Source: an uncultured Acidimicrobiia bacterium
GTDB lineage: Bacteria; Actinomycetota; Acidimicrobiia; IMCC26256; CALEDW01
NCBI GenBank assembly: GCA_937949585.1
Contig: CALEDW010000274.1
Location: forward strand, 1-10,026
Length of the DNA stretch: 10,026 nt
Direction of reading: 5' to 3'
This document shows positions 6,064 to 10,026 of this stretch, piece after piece. A program made the translations under genes and the position numbers. Within the stretch, counting starts at the first letter, position 1. Each line of letters starts with the position of its first letter. A model generated the notes under the pieces. The model made no database searches and had not been told where the DNA came from. It worked only from the letters and a program-made list of their open reading frames with translations.

Positions 6064-7179
6064 TCAGCCGACGAGGCGGGGCGCGGCGACGGCGGTCTCC
6101 GGCCAGCGGGACCTGGACTTGGCGGCGAGACGGTGCATGAGCGCAATCGCGTCGGGGTCGTCGTCACCCGGCCGGGTGTCCACCCACCCGTCGCGCACCA
6201 TCCGGGCCATGACCTGCCGCCCGGTGTCGGTGCGCACGACGGTGAGGGTCCAGTCGTTGTACTTGCCGATCCCGCCGGTGGAGATGTCGGCGTGCTCGGC
6301 GGCGAAGTCCGGGCAGTGCAGGCACCCCTGGCGGGTGAAGGCGTGGCACTCCTTGAGGGGAACCTCGTGGTAGGCGCCGTCGTGGGTCCAGATCTGCAGG
6401 CGGCCCTTGATGTTCATCTTCTTGATGTCGGCCCGGGCCAGTCCGTACTTCGCCTCGAGCAGCTCCTCGAAGATTGCGTCGTCGAAGGTCTTGGAGCACA
6501 GCAGCCCGATGTTCAAGCTGAGGCGGCGGGCCACCTTGCCCGCCTTGCGCTGCTTCATCACCGCCGGGACCGACGACTGGCAGCTCATCCCCACCAGCGC
6601 GATGCGCTCGGCGCCTCCGGCCACCGCCTCGGCGTAGGCCAGGGTGTTGGCCGAGTAGGTGTACCGAGACCCCGCGGCGGCGATCACCTCCTCCCGGGTG
6701 CGGGCCACGCCCGGCACGGCTTTCCAGGTGCGGCCGTCGCCTTCGAGGTACGACACGAGCGCGGCGTCAATGAGGTCGTGCTCGAGGCAGTAGCAGAGGA
6801 TCGCCGAGACCAGGCCGCCGTCCTGGCCCACCTCGGCCAGTACCGGATCCGTGGCCCGGGCCAGCAGGATGTCCTTGTAGATCCCGCTCACCTCGTCGGC
6901 TCGGCGGGTGCGCCCGAAGAGGAACTCGTCGATCTCGGGTTCCCAGTCGCGGAACCGGGGGCAGGCCCGGGTGCAGCTCGTGCAGCCCCGCTCCCCGTGC
7001 GAACAGTCGCCGGGACCGCCGTGGTCCTCGGTCTGGAACGGCCGGTACACCCCGTCCCGATCGGTGTAGCCGAGCACGTCGTGGGGGCAGGCGATCACAC
7101 AGCCGGCGCAGCCGGTGCACAGACCGCTGGTGACGACCTCGTCGTAGAGGTGCCTCCAGTGGAGCTTGACCGGCGGCAT
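6064..7179 (-). CDS. Coenzyme F420 hydrogenase/dehydrogenase beta subunit-like Fe-S oxidoreductase (FrhB family)
   Basis: This 371-residue protein combines an N-terminal ferredoxin-like segment with an FrhB-type C-terminal domain. Numbered from the ATG, CTGCAGCVIACP supplies Cys21, 24, 27 and 31, and a second set (Cys59, 66, 69, 73, ending CTSCTRACP) follows, so two [4Fe-4S] clusters are possible. The mid region GQDGGLVSAILCY and the late motif CLHCPDFAAEHADISTGGIG match FrhB/FpoF/FqoF-type proteins, which bind FAD and pass electrons between F420 (or other acceptors) and Fe-S clusters. Some relatives reduce other substrates, so neither F420 use nor the substrate is proven. No hydrogenase large or small subunit is nearby. 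The ATG at 7179 is chosen; a GTG directly before it (7182) would add one residue. No Shine-Dalgarno is visible. It is divergent from metF across 119 bp and probably co-transcribed with bfr. Confidence 0.85.
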   Translation of the reverse strand: MPPVKLHWRHLYDEVVTSGLCTGCAGCVIACPHDVLGYTDRDGVYRPFQTEDHGGPGDCSHGERGCTSCTRACPRFRDWEPEIDEFLFGRTRRADEVSGIYKDILLARATDPVLAEVGQDGGLVSAILCYCLEHDLIDAALVSYLEGDGRTWKAVPGVARTREEVIAAAGSRYTYSANTLAYAEAVAGGAERIALVGMSCQSSVPAVMKQRKAGKVARRLSLNIGLLCSKTFDDAIFEELLEAKYGLARADIKKMNIKGRLQIWTHDGAYHEVPLKECHAFTRQGCLHCPDFAAEHADISTGGIGKYNDWTLTVVRTDTGRQVMARMVRDGWVDTRPGDDDPDAIALMHRLAAKSRSRWPETAVAAPRLVG

Positions 7180-7286
7180 CACCGAAGTCTGACACGGACC
7201 CGGCGACCGCGGCGAACGGTCGGGGTGCCGGCCCCTGCGGTCCCGGGGCGGCCGACCGGCTGGACCGGCCGCCGGCGACCGTGCCG

Positions 7287-7292
7287 TAGCCT
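7287..7292 (+). promoter_or_regulatory. -10 element for metF
   Basis: TAGCCT ends 9 nt before the metF ATG at 7302. The intervening bases are CGGGGGGCC, which hold no good Shine-Dalgarno at proper spacing. The geometry leaves no room for a riboswitch in a 5' leader. Confidence 0.45.
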
Positions 7293-7301
7293 CGGGGGGC
7301 C

Positions 7302-8192
7302 ATGAAGATCACCGAGATCCTCGCCGCCGGGCCGAGCTGGTCGTTCGAGTTCTTCCCGCCCCGCACCGAGGCGGCCCGGGCCGCGCTCGGCACCGCGCTC
7401 GCCGAGCTGGAGCCGCTGCGCCCGTCGTTCGTGTCGGTGACCTACGGCGCCGGCGGCAGCACCCGCGAGCTGACCCACGAGATCGTGGTGGGGATCCACC
7501 GGGACACCTCGCTCACCCCCATGGCCCACCTCACCTGCGTCGGGCACCGCCGGGCCGAGCTCACCGAGATCGTCACCCGCTACCGCGACGCCGGGATCCG
7601 GAACATCCTGGCCCTCGGGGGTGACCCGCCCCGGGACGTGGAGTTGCCGCCCGGGGAACTCACCTACGCCGTCGAACTCGTCCGCCTGGTGCGGGAGGTG
7701 GGGGACTTCTCGATCGGTGTCGCCGCCCACCCCGAGCCGCACCCCCGGTCGGCGTCCAAGGCCGACGACCGGCTGCACACCGCCGAGAAGCTCGCCGAGG
7801 CCGACTTCGCGATCACCCAGTTCTTCTTCGACGCTGCGCACTACTTCGACCTGGTGGAGGGGCTGCGGGCCCACGGGGTGTCGAAGCCCGTGATCCCCGG
7901 CATCATGCCCGCCACCTCGATCGGCAGCATCCGCCGCATGGCCGAGCTGCAGGGCTCCGAATTCCCCCGCCGGCTGGCGGCGAAGCTGGAGGCGGTCGCC
8001 GACGACCCCGAGGCGGTGTTCCGGGTGGGGGTGGACGAGGCGACGGAGCTGTGCCGGGAGCTACTCGCCGGCGGCGCACCCGGCCTGCACTTCTACACCC
8101 TCAACCGGTCACGGGCGACCCGGATCATCTACGAGGCCCTCGGGCTGGCCCCCGAAGGCGTCCCCGGCCCCGCGCCTGCGGAGCGGCCCTGA
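7302..8192 (+). CDS. metF: 5,10-methylenetetrahydrofolate reductase
   Basis: This 296-residue TIM-barrel flavoprotein reduces 5,10-methylene-THF to 5-methyl-THF with FAD and NAD(P)H, feeding methyl groups to methionine synthase. Landmarks: SFEFFPPR (14-21) with catalytic Glu16, VTYGAGGSTR (46-55), HLTC (76-79), LALGGDPP (103-110) with Asp108 corresponding to the FAD-tuning Asp120 of E. coli, AAHPEPHPRS, TQFFFD, PGIMPATS and the C-terminal HFYTLNRS. All expected motifs are present and the length is normal. It is a single-gene unit: divergent from the FrhB-like gene upstream and convergent with tRNA-Ser(CGA) downstream. The ATG start is fixed by the SFEFFPP spacing and by TAGCCT 9 nt upstream. 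The TGA sits inside the loop of an 11-bp hairpin. The last dozen residues are Pro/Ala-rich and not conserved. Confidence 0.95.
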   Translation: MKITEILAAGPSWSFEFFPPRTEAARAALGTALAELEPLRPSFVSVTYGAGGSTRELTHEIVVGIHRDTSLTPMAHLTCVGHRRAELTEIVTRYRDAGIRNILALGGDPPRDVELPPGELTYAVELVRLVREVGDFSIGVAAHPEPHPRSASKADDRLHTAEKLAEADFAITQFFFDAAHYFDLVEGLRAHGVSKPVIPGIMPATSIGSIRRMAELQGSEFPRRLAAKLEAVADDPEAVFRVGVDEATELCRELLAGGAPGLHFYTLNRSRATRIIYEALGLAPEGVPGPAPAERP

Positions 8193-8205
8193 ACGGGCCG
8201 CTCCG
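8179..8205 (+). terminator. 11-bp hairpin containing the metF stop codon
   Basis: CGGAGCGGCCC pairs perfectly with GGGCCGCTCCG across the 5-nt loop TGAAC, whose first three bases are the metF stop codon (8190-8192). There is no T tract. It is the strongest hairpin at any gene end here and lies between converging units, so a terminator or 3'-end stabiliser is likely. Confidence 0.5.
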
Positions 8206-8218
8206 GCCCGGACCGGCG

Positions 8219-8237
8219 GGGCACCGGCGGGGTGCCC
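8219..8237. terminator. Second hairpin between metF and tRNA-Ser(CGA)
   Basis: GGGCACC-GGCGG-GGTGCCC is a perfect 7-bp stem with a 5-nt loop, 18 bp beyond the tRNA 3' end on the minus strand. It may terminate the tRNA transcript or back up the metF terminator. No T tract is present on either strand. Confidence 0.4.
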
Positions 8238-8254
8238 GCACCGGCCGGTGACGG

Positions 8255-8339
8255 CGGAGGGGGTGGGATTTGAACCCACGGTGGCTTGCGCCACAATGGT
8301 TTTCGAGACCATCCGATTCGGCCGCTCTCGCACCCCTCC
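8255..8339 (-). tRNA. tRNA-Ser (anticodon CGA), CCA not encoded
   Basis: An 85-nt class II tRNA on the minus strand. The acceptor stem is GGAGGGG with CCCCTCC and discriminator G. The anticodon stem ATGGT/ACCAT holds the loop CTCGAAA, giving anticodon CGA (8303-8305), which reads UCG serine codons. The long variable arm folds as GTGGC-GCAA-GCCAC, as expected for serine. The T arm is GTGGG/CCCAC with loop TTCAAAT. After the discriminator the genome reads CCG, so the A of CCA must be added by the CCA-adding enzyme. A -10-like TACACT lies 10 nt upstream of the mature 5' end. Confidence 0.96.
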
Positions 8340-8349
8340 GGGGCTTTCG

Positions 8350-8355
8350 AGTGTA
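8350..8355 (-). promoter_or_regulatory. -10 element for tRNA-Ser(CGA)
   Basis: TACACT on the minus strand is 10 nt before the mature tRNA 5' end, between the tRNA and the tadA stop codon at 8388. It implies a leader of only about 3-4 nt for RNase P to remove. Confidence 0.5.
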
Positions 8356-8387
8356 GCGACGGCCCGAGCAGCGCCCACCGGGGGTGC

Positions 8388-8861
8388 TCAGCTGCGACCG
8401 GTGCGCCGTCCCTCGAAGAACGCCCGTAACAGCGCCGCCGACTCGGCGGCCCGCACCTCGGGGATCACCTCGATCTCGTGGTTGAGCCGGGGATCGGCGG
8501 CGAGGTTGTAGAGGCTGCCGACCGCACCGGCCTTCGGGTCGGGCGCGCCGTAGGCGAGCAGGCCCAGGCGGGCGGCCACCGCCGCGCCGGCGCACATCGG
8601 GCAGGGCTCCAGGGTCACCACCAGCGCGCAGTCGTCCAGGCGCCAGCGTCCCAGCCCGGCCGCCGCGTCGCGCAGGGCCAGTAGCTCGGCGTGGGCCGCG
8701 GGATCGCCGGTGCGCTCCCGCTCGTTGTGGCGACGCGCCAGGACCGCGCCGTCGCTGCGGCGCACCACGATCGCGCCGACCGGCACGTCACCGTGGTCGA
8801 GGGCCCGGGCCGCCTCGGCCAGCGCCTCGCGCATGTGGTGGTCGAGGGATTCCGCGTTCAC
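8388..8861 (-). CDS. tadA: tRNA-specific adenosine deaminase
   Basis: This 157-residue cytidine/deoxycytidylate deaminase-fold enzyme should convert A34 of tRNA-Arg(ACG) to inosine. Zinc and catalytic residues are visible: His57-Ala-Glu59 and Pro86-Cys87-x2-Cys90 in the form HAE...PCPMC. Asn46 in RRHNERE matches the conserved substrate-pocket asparagine. DVPVGAIVV (25-33) is the usual first strand. The GTG at 8861 is chosen, giving the normal family length and keeping the first helix; ATG at 8834 would remove nine residues. The reading frame stays open far upstream to about 10 kb, but that extension runs through the tRNA and antisense to dnaX and is not real. No -10-like sequence is seen in the 62 bp between tRNA-Ser(GGA) and tadA, so it may be co-transcribed with that tRNA. 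A weak GGCGAGAG stands 6 nt before the GTG. Confidence 0.95.
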   Translation of the reverse strand: MNAESLDHHMREALAEAARALDHGDVPVGAIVVRRSDGAVLARRHNERERTGDPAAHAELLALRDAAAGLGRWRLDDCALVVTLEPCPMCAGAAVAARLGLLAYGAPDPKAGAVGSLYNLAADPRLNHEIEVIPEVRAAESAALLRAFFEGRRTGRS

Positions 8862-8923
8862 GCTCGCTCTCGCCTCGTGCCGCCGTGCCGATGGCCGGCT
8901 CGGCCCGTGACCGACGCCGCCGG

Positions 8924-9011
8924 TGGCGGAGGGAGTGGGATTCGAACCCACGGTGAGTTGCCCCACACACGCTCTCCAGGCGTGCCGATTCGTCCGCTCT
9001 CGCATCCCTCC
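8924..9011 (-). tRNA. tRNA-Ser (anticodon GGA), CCA encoded
   Basis: A class II tRNA on the minus strand, 88 nt with the encoded CCA (8924-8926) and 85 nt without it. The acceptor stem is GGAGGGA with TCCCTCC and discriminator G. The anticodon stem CACGC/GCGTG holds loop CTGGAGA, anticodon GGA (8975-8977), reading UCC and UCU. The variable arm is GTGGG-GCAA-CTCAC with one G-T pair. The T loop is TTCGAAT. It is closely similar to tRNA-Ser(CGA) in the acceptor, D and T regions, consistent with descent from a common serine tRNA. tadA follows 62 bp downstream on the same strand. Confidence 0.96.
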
Positions 9012-9015
9012 GGCC

Positions 9016-9035
9016 CCGACCCCGAACGGGGTCGG
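9016..9035 (-). other. Hairpin in the presumed 5' leader of tRNA-Ser(GGA)
   Basis: CCGACCCC-GAAC-GGGGTCGG (plus-strand reading) is a perfect 8-bp inverted repeat ending 4 nt from the mature tRNA 5' end, between the tRNA and its -10-like box (9043-9048). On the tRNA strand the loop reads GTTC. It may guide leader processing or be a transcription signal; the role is unknown. Confidence 0.4.
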
Positions 9036-9042
9036 ACCCATG

Positions 9043-9048
9043 ATCGTA
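9043..9048 (-). promoter_or_regulatory. -10 element for tRNA-Ser(GGA), possibly also tadA
   Basis: TACGAT on the minus strand is the only TANNNT in good position upstream of tRNA-Ser(GGA). It predicts a start near 9036 and a leader of about 25 nt containing the 9016-9035 hairpin. Confidence 0.45.
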
Positions 9049-9088
9049 CCGGCGGGCCTCACCGGCGCCCCGCCGGTGACGGCGCTGC

Positions 9089-9094
9089 TACGGT
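9089..9094 (+). promoter_or_regulatory. -10 element for the SRP RNA
   Basis: TACGGT is followed by 6 nt and then G9101, the first base of the 12-bp helix that joins the two ends of the SRP RNA. The independent agreement between promoter spacing and RNA structure supports both calls. Confidence 0.6.
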
Positions 9095-9100
9095 GGCCGA

Positions 9101-9378
9101 GGCGGACCGTGCTAGGCGGGGAGCCCGTGGTGCCCTGTACCCCCAATCCACGTACGGGGGGCTGAATCCCCGCCCGAGGCCCGGTCGTCGCCGGGAAGGC
9201 GACCCGCACGTGGTGTCGAAGGCCGGGTCCCGCGCAACGGGACCTCGTGAACCGAGTCAGGTCCGGAAGGAAGCAGCTCTCAGCGAGCCCTCCCGTGTGC
9301 CGCGGGGGCGCCTGGCCGGAGCCGGCGGCGGGACCCGCGCCCGGTGGCATCGGGTCGACGGCGGGTGCACGGTCCGCC
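9101..9378 (+). ncRNA. ffs: Signal recognition particle RNA, large Bacillus-type with Alu domain
   Basis: This RNA of about 278 nt is the scaffold of the signal recognition particle, which targets nascent membrane and secreted proteins. The SRP domain (helix 8) lies at 9256-9277, with GTCAGGTCC, the GGAA tetraloop (9265-9268) and GGAAGCAGC. Unlike 4.5S RNA, there is a long upstream part resembling Bacillus scRNA as I remember it: CCGTGCTAGGCGGGGAG, GTGGTGCCCTGTACC, CAATCC and CTGAATCCC, the Alu-domain core, then GGGTCCCGCGCAACGGGA and GTGAACC before helix 8, and GTGTGCCGC after it. The ends pair perfectly over 12 bp: GGCGGACCGTGC (9101-9112) with GCACGGTCCGCC (9367-9378), defining both boundaries. 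The gene precedes dnaX, as scr does in B. subtilis. Ends are inferred from pairing and from the TACGGT box, not from RNA data. Confidence 0.93.
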
Positions 9379-9415
9379 CCGTCGCGCTCCCACACCCGCG
9401 GGCCGTCCGGTCGGG

Positions 9416-9433
9416 GCGCACCCCCTTGTGCGC
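9416..9433 (+). terminator. Weak hairpin between SRP RNA and dnaX
   Basis: GCGCAC-CCCCTT-GTGCGC forms a 6-bp stem 37 nt after the SRP RNA end. It may end the SRP transcript before the separate dnaX promoter. No T tract follows. The rest of 9379-9485 shows nothing recognisable except the dnaX -10 box. Confidence 0.3.
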
Positions 9434-9471
9434 AGGCGGCGTCGTGGACGGTGGTCGTCCCGGACGCCCGG

Positions 9472-9477
9472 TACGCT
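9472..9477 (+). promoter_or_regulatory. -10 element for dnaX
   Basis: TACGCT ends 8 nt before the dnaX ATG at 9486. No Shine-Dalgarno is visible between them, giving the same leaderless geometry as the other first genes in the window. Confidence 0.5.
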
Positions 9478-9485
9478 CGGCGCCG

Positions 9486-10026
<541 letters not shown>

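Noticed and set aside
3854..6373. An 839-codon open frame on the plus strand.
   Set aside because: It runs antisense to the acyl-AMP ligase, bfr and part of the FrhB-like gene, whose motifs are all intact. Long open antisense frames are expected in high-G+C DNA, and its translation is Gly/Arg/Val-rich with no recognisable domain.
7183..7301. A possible SAM, folate or other riboswitch upstream of metF.
   Set aside because: The only promoter-like box is 9 nt from the ATG, leaving no leader, and no conserved aptamer elements were seen in the 119-bp gap.

Overview
The DNA is very G+C-rich, with third codon positions almost all G or C. Several families are actinobacterial hallmarks: DUF3151, and the run MSMEG_4193-type phosphomutase, DUF3090, SCO1664-type kinase-fold protein. 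The SRP RNA, however, is the long Bacillus-like form, not the short 4.5S form I associate with Streptomyces and Mycobacterium. Together this suggests a deep-branching Actinomycetota such as Acidimicrobiia; the class is inference. No mobile element, phage gene, CRISPR array or defence locus was seen. This is ordinary chromosomal housekeeping DNA with several unusual details.

Layout. 2-148 (+): the C-terminal end of a flavin disulfide oxidoreductase. 155-1660 (-): DUF3151 protein then gmd, probably one transcript. 1723-3667 (+): a tightly overlapping trio of histidine phosphatase, DUF3090 protein and PI3/4-kinase-fold protein. 3695-5464 (-): an orphan fatty acyl-AMP ligase-like enzyme. 5558-7179 (-): an Fe-S/FrhB-type oxidoreductase followed by a bacterioferritin with a degenerate ferroxidase site. 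7302-8192 (+): metF. 8255-9011 (-): tRNA-Ser(CGA), tadA, tRNA-Ser(GGA). 9101-9378 (+): SRP RNA. 9486-10026 (+): the 5' part of dnaX. The last block resembles the tadA-scr-dnaX neighbourhood of Bacillus, with tadA inverted.

How the parts relate. The right end is an RNA and replication housekeeping island: two serine tRNAs, the tRNA-editing deaminase, the SRP RNA and the clamp-loader subunit. The 1.7-3.7 kb trio is a conserved actinobacterial cluster of unknown function that, from memory, lies close to mshC (mycothiol synthesis) in Mycobacterium and Streptomyces; mshC is not next to it here. The FrhB-like protein and bacterioferritin may form a redox and iron-storage pair.

Expression signals. 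A TANNNT -10 box lies 6-9 nt before the start codon of five transcription-unit-leading genes (DUF3151, phosphatase, acyl-AMP ligase, metF, dnaX) and 6 nt before the paired 5' end of the SRP RNA. This points to leaderless mRNAs for first genes. The downstream genes gmd, DUF3090 and bfr carry Shine-Dalgarno sequences instead. No convincing -35 boxes were found. Nine complete ORFs end in TGA, one in TAG and none in TAA.
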